From: Chelonoidis abingdonii
Taxonomy: Eukaryota > Chordata > Testudines > Testudinidae
Assembly: GCF_003597395.2 (NCBI RefSeq)
Contig: NC_133771.1
Coordinates: 125,710,099 to 125,774,098 of the forward strand
DNA length: 64,000 nucleotides
Reading direction: 5' to 3'
This document shows, piece after piece, positions 1 through 11,911 of this stretch. Below the pieces are notes generated by a model, which did no database searches, had not been told where the DNA came from, and saw only the letters and a list, made by a program, of their open reading frames with translations. The translations under genes and the position numbers were made by a program. The first letter of the stretch is position 1, and the number at the start of each line of letters is the position of its first letter.

Positions 1-1880
1 TATGACCCGAACTAAATTAAAAGATACCATATGTCAGATGATTTTATAAAAGAAAAACAACATACATGTGATGTTGATAAGGAGACATTGAAATCATTGT
101 GGGGACCTTTTATTTTAAAGTCTCATCCTCGAGGTAGGTGTTGTAATATTGTTGCCTAATTATTGCCAGGCATTTTATTCTGCTGAGAACACTTTATAAG
201 ATGAACTGTGGTCACATCAGATAAGGGGAAAAACCAATAGCTTAACTTAAACATTATAAAGTCTGTATCTGTCGTGGTTTATACCAGGGTCAGTTTCCTT
301 CTGTTTGCTTGAATACTCTACAAATACAACCCAACTAGAGATAGGGAGCCAGGTTCTGTGGTGCTCAGTTCCTGCATTAGATGTAGGACATAGGAGGGAT
401 AGAGGGAGATGGCATTAGGCCACCTTTTCACTTCCTTAATTCTGAGCAGTTCTGTGAGCCTGACTGGCTCCTGGCAAAAAGCTGGCACAAGCTCAAGGCT
501 GTTGTAAATTGTGCCGGCTTCTAATACCCACTCTGTGGACTTTTATGCTGGCACAGAATAGCCAAAGTATAGTCTGCTCCAGTCTTGCCCCCCTCCCTCT
601 CCTGAGACTGACACACCCCTGTTCTGGGACGGGAGGCAGGAAATGGTGCAAAGCATAGAGAGGTGACACCTGCTCTGTATGGGTAAGAGAACTCCCCTAT
701 AACGGGGATAGTCTACAGGGGCCACTTTTATGCTGCTGGAGTGACATGAAAGAGCAGCAATGTATGACTGAATCCAGCCCAAACTGTCTGTCAGGAATAC
801 AACTGAAGCTATTTAATGGGGCCGCGGGCAATTGTGAAAGCGGCTTTATGAAATCAAATACAGTGCATCTATTTCCAATTTAGTGAGTGACCTGTTACTT
901 TAATGGGATGTTCAGACTTGCTGAAGTGGTCCTGCTGCAAAATATTTAGCTATAATTGGGCTGTTAATCCCAGTTACACTTACTTGTACCCAGGGAGCCA
1001 AGTTCTCATACCCTGTGGCACAGGGAGTAGCACCTTGCTCAATGAGTGGTTCCACTGAATTAAGTGGCACCACTCACAAAGTGAAGTACGGCTTGGTGTG
1101 AGTAATGGTATCATGGTATGGTCCAGAATAATCCAGCTGCCATAAGGCACAGCAGCTACCAGAGTAGGATTCAGGTCCACGACAAGGGCTCCTTGGTGTT
1201 ATGATAATACACATAAATAATAATAATTAGTAATAAAATACTCATTGAGCCCATGGCTCCTCGCCTTAGTCTGCTGATGATTCCAATTATGACGGCGGTT
1301 TTGTGATGTGGGCATGCACCCATGGGGAACTGCACTGAGACCATTTCCTTTCACGTTGCTCACCAAAACCAGCCATCAGATCTGGTAAGGACTTTCAGCG
1401 AAGAATGCTCCTATTTTGAAAAAATTTTCATACGGGATATGCAATTGCACTAGGAAATAAACTGTAAAAACTAAATAGGAACACACATAACACTTTGCAA
1501 AGGACATCTGACCTTGGAATTGGATCATTTTGTAAATAATGATACATAATGTGGCCAAACATTTGCATTCTTATGTCTCTCTCTTTACATAAAAAAGTAT
1601 TAGCAGAGGTCTAAATGACCTTACTAGATTAAAATCAGAGTCATTTGTATATGTTATTCTATTTATAAATACACGACTTTCCTTATTTATTCTGCCCAGA
1701 TCAGTTAATCCCCTGTACAGATGAAAAGTTGCATTTAAATGCCAGCATTATTTTAAGAAGCCAGTAAAAGTCATTGTGACCAAGAATTAAAAACCTCAAA
1801 CCAATCACTGAGTGGAGTTTTGTTTTTACCAAATGAAATCAGATGTAAGTTACTCTATGCAACTGTCTCCAGAGACTAAG
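1..1880. other. Anonymous non-coding sequence
   Basis: I see no gene here. Open frames are short and show no family motif. A short stretch at about 1186-1245 (ctccttggtgttatgat followed by an AATAAT-rich run) resembles the 3' tail of an ancient LINE. The rest is unassigned CpG-poor sequence. Confidence 0.6.
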
Positions 1881-2030
1881 GCATGGTCTGCAATTACAAA
1901 TTAGATCAACCTAGCTACAGCATCCAGGGCTGTGAAAAATATCATGCTCTGAGAGCCGCGGTTAGGGCAACATAGCCCCAGGTCTAGACAGAACCATGTT
2001 GATGGAAGAATGCCATAGCAGTGCCACTAT
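1880..2030. repeat. Truncated MITE fragment (turtle fold-back type)
   Basis: The stretch reads as a decayed version of a turtle MITE that begins with a run like GTCTRCA, passes through GATCAACCTAGCTACA, and contains the inner hairpin around CAGGGCTGTGAAAA, followed by GGTCTAGACA and GTTGATGGAAGAA. I assign it by recalled consensus. The right terminus is missing, so the copy is truncated. Confidence 0.5.
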
Positions 2031-2099
2031 AATATAAACATACCCCCATTCTATTGCATTTCTTTAATTTAATTCTTCTCCAAAGGTCTTTTTTGAAGC

Positions 2100-2260
2100 C
2101 TGCTAAGGGTGAAAATTGCCCCTGTGCAGTAGGCCAGCGAAAGGCCTATGTGACACTTATATATCACTTAAGACCTCTGTTGAGGGTCTAAGTGGGACTT
2201 ACGTGATGCATAGGTCTTGTGCTAGCTCACTGCACATGGGTGAACATCATCCTTACACAG
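2100..2260. repeat. Fold-back repeat, copy 1
   Basis: The left arm (GGTGAAAATTGCCCCTGTGC, from about 2108) is inverted at the right arm (CTGCACATGGGTGAACATC, up to about 2250), with an inner pair AGGCCTATGTG / GCATAGGTCTTG. A second copy lies near 27345-27480. The hairpin form suggests a non-autonomous DNA element; I cannot name the superfamily. Confidence 0.55.
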
Positions 2261-3660
2261 GCATGTTTGCAGTAGTCTACATGCAGCCCTGGAAGTTAGG
2301 TATTCCTGAGTTCTGATCCTGGCTCTGTCATGGAGTCCCTTTGTGACATTCAGCAAGTTGCTTATCCGTGCAATGGACCCCAACAGTCCTTTGTCTTGCC
2401 CCCAGAGTCAGGCCACAGGGCTGTTTCTGATACGAGAAGAAAGCAAGTCCAACTTGTACTGAATGTGGTGAATATGGGGTCTAAAGTGCATTGGTTTTAC
2501 TTTTTCTAAGGTCTTGTCACTATGTACAGCCACTCCACTTTGGACTTCATCTGATAATTTCTACAACTAGATTTCTTGGGTCCCAGATATATATCCTAAT
2601 CTAACACACAGTATAAGAACAAAAATCCATCATGTGCTCCCATGAATAAATACACATTTCGTCCAAGCTCCAAGGGTACTGTATTCACCACACTTCAGAT
2701 GGTCTTCATTTGTTCAAAGAATTTTTTGCATTGTTTTGATGTTCTAAAATCCACAGATCCATTCTTGGACAGTTCTCCAAGTCCCATTTTCATTTTTTAG
2801 GGTTGTTTTCTACAGCTGAATGGGATTTGCCAGAAAAGCATTCTTGAACTCAGGAGTATTTTTCTCCCACCTTAAGAACACTGCTACAAGAAGTAAGGAA
2901 CAGAACTGCTTGTCTAGAACTCTCCAGCTACAGCAAAGAAAACTGATCTCCTGCTCACTACAACTCCATTTCACATTAGCTTCCAACTCCACCCAAGCCA
3001 GCTGTGTTCACATTTTTCAAACCAAATACCAACCTTGTGACTTTGGTTTTGGCCGTAGCAGAAAGCAGTTTGCATGAATGGCATGCTTGGAATAATCAGC
3101 AGGAAAAACTGCCTGCACAAGAGTAGATTGGGAGAAAGCAGGTTGACCGCATTTCAGGGACTATGAGGAAGGGAGCAGGAAGGATTCAGTAGAGTCTGGT
3201 GATGTCTGAAAATGGGCTACAAAGCAATGTGAGCCCATTTCAAGCAGTGAGTAAAGATCATAATATGCCTGGTTTAAAACAGCATAGATAGTTCCCTGAC
3301 CACTATAGTCAATAAAAATCAGTCTGGGAATTTTTTTAAGGAAATTCTTTGAGTTTCAGCTTATCATGTGCAAGGTGAAAGAAATAGAAGTGGGTTTATG
3401 ACTTCTTGTGAGTTACCCAAATATCTTGGCAACACACACAGACCTCTACATCAGCACTATTCTGAGTGGTTCACCAGTACAGTTCTGGAACAGCCTTCAA
3501 AGGGGAGCAGTCGGGGCAAAAGACATATCTGGCTTCACGACTAAGCTTGATAGCCTAATTTTTGCTATTAATTGATCTTTGACTATTAGCAGTAAATATG
3601 CCCAATGGCCTGTGATGGGATGTTAGATGGAGTGGGATCTGAGTTACTACTGAGAATTCT
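2260..3660. other. Anonymous non-coding sequence
   Basis: I see no gene, RNA or clear repeat. The two overlapping frames near 2810-3077 lie on opposite strands, lack motifs and are not convincing. Confidence 0.5.
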
Positions 3661-3664
3661 TTCC

Positions 3665-3995
3665 TGGGTGTCTGGCTGGTGAGTCTTGCCCACATGCTCA
3701 GGGTTTAGCATATTTGGGGTCGGGAAGGATTTTTCCTCCAGGGCAGATTGGTAGAGGCCCTGGGGGGGTTTCACCTTCCTCTGTAGCGTGGGGCACAGGT
3801 CACTTGCTGGAGGATTCTCTGCACCTTGAAGTCTTTAGACCACGATTTGAGAACTTCAACAGCTCAGACGTAGGTTAGGGGGTTGTTGCGGGATCGGTGG
3901 GTGAGATTCTGTGGCCTGCGTTGTGCAAGAGGTCAGACTAGACGATCATAATGGTCCCTTCTGACCTTAAAGTCTATGACTCTATGATTCTACAG
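3665..3995 (+). mobile_element. CR1 LINE 3' end
   Basis: This is the 3' terminal part of a turtle CR1 copy in sense orientation. It contains the familiar run GGGTCGGGAAGGA, CCAGGGCAGATTGG, GGCACAGGTCACTTGCTGGA, TTCTGTGGCCTGCGTTGTGC and the end module GGTCAGACTAGACGATCATAATGGTCCCTTCTGACC. It stops in short TCTATGA repeats at about 3990, the usual CR1 tail. It is 5'-truncated and non-coding. Confidence 0.85.
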
Positions 3996-4179
3996 ATAAA
4001 ATAGCAAAAGACAAGTAACCACGAGTATATGGCTGTGTCAGTGAAGAAATCTTTCAAAATTTCTGTAAAGGTTAAATTGGTAAAAAAAAAAAAAAATTCC
4101 TTTTATCCAAAACAAATCACGGGCAGAAACAAAACATTTTTATTCTAGCTATTTCTAGAAAATATTCCAGATAATACTT

Positions 4180-4262
4180 ACTCCTGCCTCAGTGCAGGGG
4201 ACTAGACTAGAGGACCTACTGAAGTCCCTTCCACTCCTGCCTTGCTATGATGCTATGATTTC
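4180..4262 (+). mobile_element. Short CR1 LINE 3' end
   Basis: The CR1 end module (GGACTAGACTAGAGGACC then GAAGTCCCTTCCACTCC) is followed by CTATGATGCTATGATT. Only the last 80 or so bases survive, which is typical of strongly 5'-truncated CR1 insertions. Confidence 0.75.
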
Positions 4263-4470
4263 CAGCACTATGTGGAAAAATAGAAACTGGACTTAGCACT
4301 ATCCATTGGAGACCTAGTGGAATTCTCATACAAGTAGCAACAGCAGTCAGCACTGATAAAGAAACCAATACTAGGGAATCATCTTTCTCTGGATGAGCAA
4401 GGCTGGTTTCCATGTACATCAAGCTTGAACAAGCACAACTGACCAATGACTTTGCAGAATATTGGGAAAC

Positions 4471-5073
4471 TGTAGCAGGGCAGTTACCCTGCTCCTGAAA
4501 AACAAGAAGAAAAGGTAGGCTGATTGGGAAGGCAGCCAGAGCTGGGCCCACGCCCAATTAGGAGACAGCTGGCCCTATAAAAGGGCTGTGAGCCAGGAGC
4601 TGGATCAGTCTCCCTCTAGTTTTGGAGAGAGATGGATCGAGTTCCTGAAGAAGCAAAGGGTACTGTGGACAGAACAGTGCTTGGGAGAGGGCAGGCTGAG
4701 CTGGGGAGATCAGGTCTGGTGACGTCCCAGGCTGTGGCCTGATAGGAAGGCCTAGAGAGGTACTGGGCTTGCCAATGACAAGTGGTTTACAGACTGCAGT
4801 CTGCCCCAGTGAACAGGGGCTATATGATGACTGGCGGTAGCTACTGCGGCAAGGTGAGTGTAGAGGGTTGGGGTTCCCCTGGGAGGAGAGACCCAGAGTG
4901 TCGGGGTACTGCTCTGGCAGAACCCCAAAGTAAGGGCACTGGGGTCCAGAAGGGAAATAGGGGCCTGAGGCAAGTGAGCCACCGGCCAGCAGAGGGTGCT
5001 CCAAGCTGGAATTGAGCTAATTCCCAGGGCAACCAACAGGAGGCACCGCACCGGTGAGTCTCGCGTCGCTACA
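4471..5073 (+). mobile_element. Solo LTR with TATA box
   Basis: The 603-base unit starts TGTAGCAGGG and ends GTCGCTACA, so it has a TG...CA frame with a 6-base terminal inverted repeat. CCCTATAAAAGGGCTGTGAGCC at about 4574 looks like an LTR TATA box, which supports plus orientation. The sequence matches a common turtle LTR family in my memory. I do not see a clear target duplication (flanks gaaac and ggcat). No internal retroviral region adjoins it, so I call it a solo LTR. Overlapping open frames on both strands in this stretch are consequences of its GC-rich sequence. Confidence 0.75.
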
Positions 5074-5459
5074 GGCATCAGCACAGGTTCTCTCTGGAGG
5101 CTCCTGTTAGCTTTTCCATGGACACTCTGCCTCACAGTGAGCAGCACAAGTGATTAGCTTTTATTTTTCATTTCAGAATTGTCCTTAGTCTAGCTCATTC
5201 ACTTAGGCCTTCCTCTCCACATGTTTTAGGAAACGGTTGAAAACACAGAGAAAGGCAAGAGGAAAACCTCTTGTAACAAGTCTATGCAGCCTGGTCTAAT
5301 GACAGATGCAAACCTTTTGTGTCACATCTTTCAACCATGGTGCACGGCATGGTCCACGCCTGCTTGTCTGCAACCTTAATGAAAGCCAGAGGGGAACAGA
5401 TCTCTACAGCCAAACAGCCTCAGATTTTACTAATGGTATAGATAAGGGTTGATTTAAGC

Positions 5460-5790
5460 CAAGGCTGGGCAACCTTCGGCATGCGGTCCAACAGGGTAAT
5501 CCACTGGTGGGCCACAAGACATTTTCTTTAAGTTGACTGTCCGCAGGCATGGCCCCCGACAGCTATCAGTAGCCAGAGTTCATCATTCCCAACCAATGAG
5601 AGCTGAGAGAAGCAGCAGCTAGCATGTGTCTGCGACCCGCCGCTTCCCGCAGCTCCCATCGGTCAGGAATGGCGAACTGCGGCCACTGGAAGCTGCAGGG
5701 GGCCTTGCATGCAGGTGGTAAATGTAAACAAAACGTCTCACATCAGTGGATTACACTGATGGGCCATGTGCCTAAGGTTGCTGACCCTTG
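5460..5790. mobile_element. hAT-type MITE
   Basis: The 331-base element starts CAAGGCTGGGCAACCTT and ends AAGGTTGCTGACCCTTG, an imperfect terminal inverted repeat. The flanks are atttaagc (5452-5459) and atttaact (5791-5798), an 8-base duplication with six matches, as expected for hAT elements. The interior is GC-rich and non-coding. Confidence 0.75.
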
Positions 5791-6479
5791 ATTTAACTTA
5801 TAAAATACCCTCTCAGTAACATCTCATGGTATGATTTCACTGCACAGTTAACCTGGGCTCTCAGCTGGGTTTTAGTCCAACCCCCACAATCATCCACATA
5901 GAAAACTTCCAACCTGGGGTCTGTAAGCCCAGGCTAGCTTACCCAGTTGGAGGGATAGGTTAGAACCATGGCTTTAACTCAGATTGGAACCCACCCATTT
6001 TGCAGTGAGGACTCAGGATGAATCATTCAAGTACTGATAGTCCTTCAATGCCCTTCCCACAATTCCCCCGACTGGCAGACAAGTCCTCCCACAATTGACT
6101 GGGAAAGAATCTTAGAGTGTCTGAGTACAAAGAACCAGGGGATATATCTCCCCACACCCTGACACATAGGCAAGTGCAGGAACAGTAAGGCCCTATAACA
6201 CAGGGCTTTGCTGTGAAGACTCTCACACCCAAGATAGGCTAATCCAAGTGCCAATCATACAGATTAACAGTTCAGTTACATACTCTGACCTTTTCCCTGG
6301 CAGTTGGGTTAAATTAAGGTACTATCTAAACTCTTGAAGGCATCAGGCCTCCATCTTACAAGCAACAAAGAAGACCATTTATAGGTACACAGCCACTGTA
6401 TGTCTTCCAAATGCAGTTTGAAGGCCCTCATTAGGATTAATGCTCCTGTGAGGCAGATTTGAGGGTATTAGATGCAAGT

Positions 6480-6756
6480 CTAACCCAGAAATGTTTTGAT
6501 GGTATAGATACTGTGAGATAGCTATACCAGAAAATCCTCTGAGTGAACATGCAGCTTATACAGGAAACAATTTTGTTTTGCCAGTATAGCTTATATTGGT
6601 TCTCTGAGCAAAATAAACTATTCTGGCAAAAGTGCTCTATTCCAGTATAAGTGTGTCTACACTAGGGCTTTTGTCAGTACAGAAATGTCACAAAAAAAAA
6701 ATCACAGCTCACCCAGTATTATTATACTGGCAAACGTTTTTAGTGTAGACCTGGCC
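6480..6756. mobile_element. Harbinger-like MITE
   Basis: The right end reads TAGTGTAGACCTGGCC and is followed by TAA. Inverted, it is GGCCAGGTCTACACTA, the same terminus as the full-length Harbinger element at 41613. An internal TGTGTCTACACTAGGGC sits at about 6652. The left terminus is not clear. It is probably a non-autonomous relative of that family, mobilised in trans. Confidence 0.6.
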
Positions 6757-6762
6757 TAAGAG

Positions 6763-6876
6763 TTGGATTTTCAAAACCACTCAGCATTGGCCTAACTCTG
6801 CTCCCACACAAGTCAGTTCATATGGACTTCAGTGGCAGCAGAGTTAGACCAGGGCTGAGTGCACTTGAAAACTCCA
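6763..6876. repeat. Fold-back repeat
   Basis: The left arm (TTTTCAAAACCACTCAGCAT then GGCCTAACTCTGC) is inverted in the right arm (GCAGAGTTAGACCAGGGC then TGAGTGCACTTGAAAA), with a TCAGTTCATATGGACTTCAGTGG centre. This imperfect hairpin is a widespread reptile and bird repeat in my recollection. Confidence 0.6.
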
Positions 6877-7014
6877 CCCTTCAAGTCTTCCATTCTGTTG
6901 GGTTCCAACTTCAGAACCATGGACAGCCATCATGGCCATGGGTCTGAGGCAGAGCTCCCCAACTGACCGGGAAGGATTGCCTCAACAGTTGGGCCTGCTC
7001 TGCCTATTATCAAG

Positions 7015-7295
7015 GGTATGTCTCCAATGGAGCTGGAGATGTAATTTCCAGCTCCTGTGCTAACTGTGATTGAACTGGTGCACTAAAAACAACACTGTGG
7101 CGGTGTGAGATGCAGGACAGGTTAGCCGCCTCCAGTATGATCCTGTCTGAAACCCTAGGCAGGTACTCAGAGCAGTTAACCAATCCTGCCACTGCAGCTA
7201 TACTTCTATTTTTAGTGTGCTAGCTTAATCAGAGCTAGAGCAGGTATTTGTCCTCAGGCTGGAAATTACACCTCCAGCTCCAGCATAGGCATACC
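7015..7295. mobile_element. MITE with long inverted termini
   Basis: The left end GGTATGTCTCCAATGGAGCT then GGAGATGTAATTTCCAGC is inverted at the right end GCTGGAAATTACACCTCC then AGCTCCAGCATAGGCATACC, giving about 40-base terminal inverted repeats over a 281-base unit. The interior has no coding frame. The flanks aag and aat are a possible 3-base duplication with two matches, so the superfamily stays open. Confidence 0.65.
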
Positions 7296-7539
7296 AATGT
7301 GTCCTTGATACTCATACACTATGTTCTCACTTATTTTTCTATTTAGCCACTTTAATAACCCTGCATAACCTTTATGGGTTCAGGTTGGATTTGGGTTTTT
7401 TTCAGGTTTTGCAAATAATGAACAGTGAACTTTATTCATTTTACACTGTTTCCACTTTGTGTATTTATTTATATATGTTTGTTATGTTACATGGTTATAT
7501 TTTATATATGAATAGTAAAAATAAAGTTAAAAAAGACAT

Positions 7540-7625
7540 ACCTATGTGTTTACACAGTGCCTAGACAAGGGAGGGCACCAATCTCAGTTGGGATCTCTAG
7601 GGGTAACAAGACAAATAAGCACCAA
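7540..7625 (+). repeat. Ancient LINE 3' tail (L2/CR1-L3 type)
   Basis: TTTACACAGTGCCTAGACAA, ATCTCAGTTGGGATCTCTAG and the end TAACAAGACAAATAAG match the recalled amniote LINE tail (tacagtgcctagcac...cagttgggacctctaggtgctac). It is decayed and short. Confidence 0.5.
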
Positions 7626-7634
7626 AATATAGGG

Positions 7635-7885
7635 CTGGTATGGACCTCGACAGGTCCTTCAGTCTGGCTCCCTGTGCTGAGGAAGGACCAAGTAAACCTA
7701 GACCAACCCTGACAAGTTTGTCCAACCTGTTGTTAAAAACCTTCAGCGATGAGGATTCCACAACCTCCTTTGGAAGCCTATTCCAGTGCTTAGCTACCCT
7801 TATAGATAATAAGTTTTTTCTCCAATATCTAACCTAAATTTCCCTTGCTGCAAACTAAGACAATTACTTCTTGTCCTAACCTTGG
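7635..7885 (-). mobile_element. CR1 LINE fragment, antisense
   Basis: The plus strand carries the complement of a CR1 3' region: AGGGCTGGTATGGACCTCGA, GAGGAAGGACCAAGT, CTTCAGCGATGAGGATTCCA, GCCTATTCCAGTGCTTAGCT and TAACCTAAATTTCCCTTGCT. A similar stretch recurs at 63625-64000. Confidence 0.75.
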
Positions 7886-8764
7886 AGGGCATGGACATAA
7901 ACATATTGTTGTTTATTAATAATAAATAATAAGTTGTTATAGAAATAGTCTAGAAGCATGATTCCTATGGAGACAGAAAATAATTAAGTTGACAGAAGGC
8001 AGCCTGCAGAAAGTATTTACACACAACACATTTCTCAGATTTCCCAAATAGTCAGAAAAATTGAATTTATGTCACCTGCAGAATAGGCCAAAAATAACCC
8101 CACTGCTGAAGGTCAAGCTGAATTCAGTCCCAAACAGGAAAATAACATCTTGAGTCTCTTCTCTTCCTTGCCTATCTGGCCTGGCTTTGAGAAGTTCCGT
8201 ATCTCAGATGCATTTCATTTGCTCTCTCTGTGCTGTTCAACTGACGGTGCAAGTTATTTATTGTTAGTACTATAAGGACTCTTTTCTTGTAGAAATTACA
8301 GTAAATCTCAGTTCTCTCTAAACTGTGTGAGCATTTATTTGGCATCTGCAATCAAACAAGCAAGGATCTTTATAGCAGACTCCTTCTTCTTAACTAGAAT
8401 AAAGGAAAAACAAAAGGAGGCTTTTTTAAGTACCAGCGATATTGAAATAGAAACTTATGTTTGACTTGTAACACACTTCATAGCTGTTTTATCCTGAAAA
8501 ATCCTGTTAAAATTAATCAAATGCATGTAGAAATTATCTGTATTTCATTACCTGATTAATTACTAATTTTAAAAAGTGTGAGATTAACGGCACTGGATAT
8601 TGAAGTCTTCCACCAACAGAACAGTTACATCAAAGGCAGCAGCAGTGGAAGGTGCTTCACTGTGCTCCTGTAATGTATGTCAGACATGTCCGGGTGTGGC
8701 CAACTTTATGGGTGATCATAGTTCAACCTCTGTCCATTCTATCTTGGTACTTTCTAATGAGAAG

Positions 8765-8940
8765 GATACCAAATTCATAGATTCCAAGGCCAGAAGAGAT
8801 CATTGTGATCATTTAGTTTGATCTCCTGTACAGCATAGGCCATAGAGCTTCCCCCAAAATACTTCCTAGTTTATATCTTTTAGAAAAATATCCAACCTTG
8901 ATTTTAAAATTGTCAGTGATGGAGACAGTGGCTTTTGTTC
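8765..8940 (-). mobile_element. CR1 LINE fragment, antisense
   Basis: AATTCATAGATTCCAAGGCC, AGAAGAGATCATTGTGATCA and ATCTCCTGTACAGCATAGGC form the complement of the CR1 3' module, followed by decayed upstream sequence to about 8940. Confidence 0.65.
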
Positions 8941-10590
8941 TGTGAACACCTGGCCACTAGGAAGTGGGCTGAGACCATTAATTCGTTTAACATAAGCCAT
9001 TGACCAGCCATTCAATGCTATTGTCCATTCTGGGTAACATTTGGATGGTGACCAATGTCTCAATCCTTCAGAACCCTGTTCGCCTCAGTGAGACTCCCCT
9101 CCGGAACAGGTCTCTGCTTATGCAGATCTGGCCGCAGAACTGGGGCGCAACTCCGTATCCTCTGATCAATCCCTAATACTCTGTAGGTCGGGTAAGATTT
9201 CATCAAGGAATCTTAATAACGTGACACTACACACCTCAAAATCAACTCTAGCATGGCTCAGGAGTATCACCAGGATAGGCCAGCACCTCAGCTGGTGTAA
9301 ACTGGCACAGCTCCACTGAGGGCACAGGAATACTGTGAAGTCTATGCCATGACACTGATTTACACCAGCTAAGAAACAGATCCAATGTTTTTTCCCCTGG
9401 AAGCCTAGCCTAGCCCAGCCCTAAAACTCATGTTGCTAGTTAAGGACATAGTAATTTATGATTTTCTGTTTTCCAGGGATTAATAAATTGTTTTCCTGAG
9501 CTTTATCATTTTTCTTCAAAAAGGATTAAGGTTGTAATTTTAGCTCTAAAAATATCAAAGTGCTCATTAATATGCAGCAAAAACAGAATCTGCCCTGTAG
9601 TCTGTTTTCATAACATATGCCCAAAGTACTTGGGAAGTCCCCTTGACAAAGCATAACAGCATAAGACTATTACACTATGATGGCTTTAGTATAATACAAT
9701 TAGCATTTGTTTGTTTTACAGTTGTTTTCACATGTTATAGTAGCTTCATGCACTGACTATTCTTGTAATAAACCAATATAAAACCTCATAGCTGGACTCA
9801 AAGCAAAAGAGATGATGCATTAGCTCAGGCAGATGCTTTTTTCCCCCCATTCCATTCCATTCCTTCAGAAATGTCTGGAATTTCTACAGAAAACCTTCTT
9901 ACTGACATTCCACAGAGTAACAGACAGTCCACTGAGCAGGCTGGAGAGTTCTATAGACCACTGCAGACTTAAACTTAGAAGAAAATGTCGTTTCAGTCAC
10001 TCTTTGTGCATTTCCTGAGAAATCCTGCCGCCCCAGGATTTAATCATCTGTTTTTTTATAGATGTTAAATCCAAACTTTCACATGAACTTCCCATCATCC
10101 ATTTATTTATTTATTTTTGTTTTGCTGTGTCAAATACTTTGAAACAGGCAGCACTGGTAGAAAAAACACAGGGACAGGGAAAAGGCTGACAGAGTAGGGA
10201 AGGGTAAGGCAACAATATCCTGATTTCCCAAAGGCTGGGATTCTTATAGAAGCCAATCAGAGTCAAGAGAATTTGAGTGCCAAACTGCCATAGGCTCCTT
10301 TCAAAATCCCAGCAAAAATGGCTACCAGTTAAGCCTAACTGTAAGGTTTTATGAACTCTGATAAGCCTGCTCACTTCAGACCTTGACAAGAATTCCTCTA
10401 TACTTAGAAAACAGGCACAGTGCACTGCTTCTGATAGTGTCAACAATGAGACCATGAGGATAGTTTTACATGAAGATGAGCAGCTGACCTAATTTCAAAC
10501 ATAGGGATGTCCTTAGATATAACAAGGGCTCTTGATTCTCTTCTCATATGCCTCAGTGTTACTACCCTGGGGCTGGGATTTTCAAAAGCA
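8940..10590. other. Anonymous sequence with one fold-back repeat
   Basis: I see no gene. At about 9290-9380, CAGCTGGTGTAAACTGGCAC is roughly inverted at TGATTTACACCAGCTAAGAA. This palindromic repeat recurs in decayed form at about 20350-20420. The rest is unassigned. Confidence 0.5.
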
Positions 10591-10594
10591 CCTA

Positions 10595-11324
10595 TGTCAA
10601 GGTTCCTTCCCCATTCTGAACTGTAGGGTACAGATGTGGGGGACCTGCATGAGAAGATCTAAGCTCACTTACCAGCTTAGATCTGGTCTGGCTGCCACCA
10701 TTCACAAGCACTCCCTTCCTTGGGTAGCCTTGAGAAACTTCACCAATTTCCTGGTGAACACAGATCCAAACCCCTTGGATCTTAAAACAAGGAGAAATTA
10801 ACCATCGCCCTTCCTTTCTCCCACCAACTCCTGGTGGATCCAAATCCAACCCACTTGGATCTAAAAATAAGGAAAAATCAATCAGGTATTAAGAAAAAGG
10901 CTTTTAATTAAAGAAAAGAAAGGTAAGAGAAAACCCTCTGGGAGAGATCAGCATACCAGCTATTCTCACAGACAACAGATTCAAAACACAGAGGATGTTC
11001 CCCTGGGCAAAAACTTAGTACACCAATGAAAATACCCAAATACCAAATTTGATTTTACCTCTAATTGCACAAGACAGGTTACAAAGAAATAAACATAAAC
11101 CTATTTATTCCTTTCTAAAACTTACTACTCTGATAAGAGGCTGGTTCCTTGATCTTTTTCACTCCGGCTGAAACTGAAAACTAACAAAGGAAAAAACCCT
11201 CCTTCCTTTTGAAACATCTTGTTCCCCCATTAGTTCCTCTGGTCAGGTGTCAGCTAGGCTAGGTGAACTTCTTAACCCTTTACAGGTGAAAAAGGCATTC
11301 ACCCGTAACTATCTGTTTATGACA
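10595..11324 (-). mobile_element. Solo LTR (TGTCA...TGACA family)
   Basis: This is a 730-base unit starting TGTCAAGGTTCCTTCCCC and ending CTATCTGTTTATGACA. Both flanks carry the same 5 bases, accta (10590-10594 and 11325-11329), a perfect target duplication as left by LTR-element integration. Internal landmarks shared with the other LTRs here are CCTTGGATCTTAAAACAAGG and TCTTAACCCTTTACAGGTGA near the right end. Orientation is by recalled consensus. No internal retroelement region is present. Confidence 0.85.
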
Positions 11325-11569
11325 ACCTATGTGACTTTCTGTGGGATTTAGGCTCCTAAATCTCTTTGGCACTTTTAAAAATCCTGCTCTATTGACTTCA
11401 ATAGATACTCACATTTTACACCATCAGTGAGGGAAACCAGAACTTTGGCCATTTTAAATATAAGAAGATAAACAAATGTGGACTAATTTACTGTTCATAA
11501 AGTACATTGATCAGATGCGGCTGTCTAACTGAGATAGCTAGTCTGATTCTTCTTTCACTTACACTAGTG

Positions 11570-11902
11570 CAGGGTTTCTCAGACAAGGGTTGCTGCTTTT
11601 GTAGGGAAAGCCCCTGGTGGGCCGGGCTGGTGTGTTTACCTGCCCCCTCCACAGGTCCAGCCAATCGTGGCTCCCACTGGCCGCGGATTGCTGCTCCGGG
11701 CCATTGCAAACTGCTGGAAGCAGCGCAGGTTGAGGGACTTACTGGTTGCTACTTCCAGCTGCTCCCATTGGCCCAGAGCAGCAATCCGCAGCCAGTAGGA
11801 GCCGCGATCGGCCAGACCTGCAGATGCAGCAGGTAAACAAACTGGCCCGGCCCGCCAAGGGCTTTCGCTGCAGAAGTGGTGACTCCTGTTTGAGAAACCC
11901 TG
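11570..11902. mobile_element. hAT-type MITE with perfect 8-bp TSD
   Basis: The 333-base element starts CAGGGTTTCTCAGACAAGGG and ends CTGTTTGAGAAACCCTG. Both flanks are cactagtg (11562-11569 and 11903-11910), an exact 8-base duplication, the hAT hallmark. The long inverted arms include AAAGCCCCTGGTGGGCC and GGCCCGCCAAGGGCTTT. It is non-coding; open frames on both strands are due to the GC-rich palindrome. Confidence 0.9.
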
Positions 11903-11911
11903 CACTAGTGT

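Noticed and set aside
4558..5147. Several 130-150-codon frames on minus
   Set aside because: They lie within the GC-rich LTR at 4471-5073, are open in several frames and carry no retroviral or host motif.
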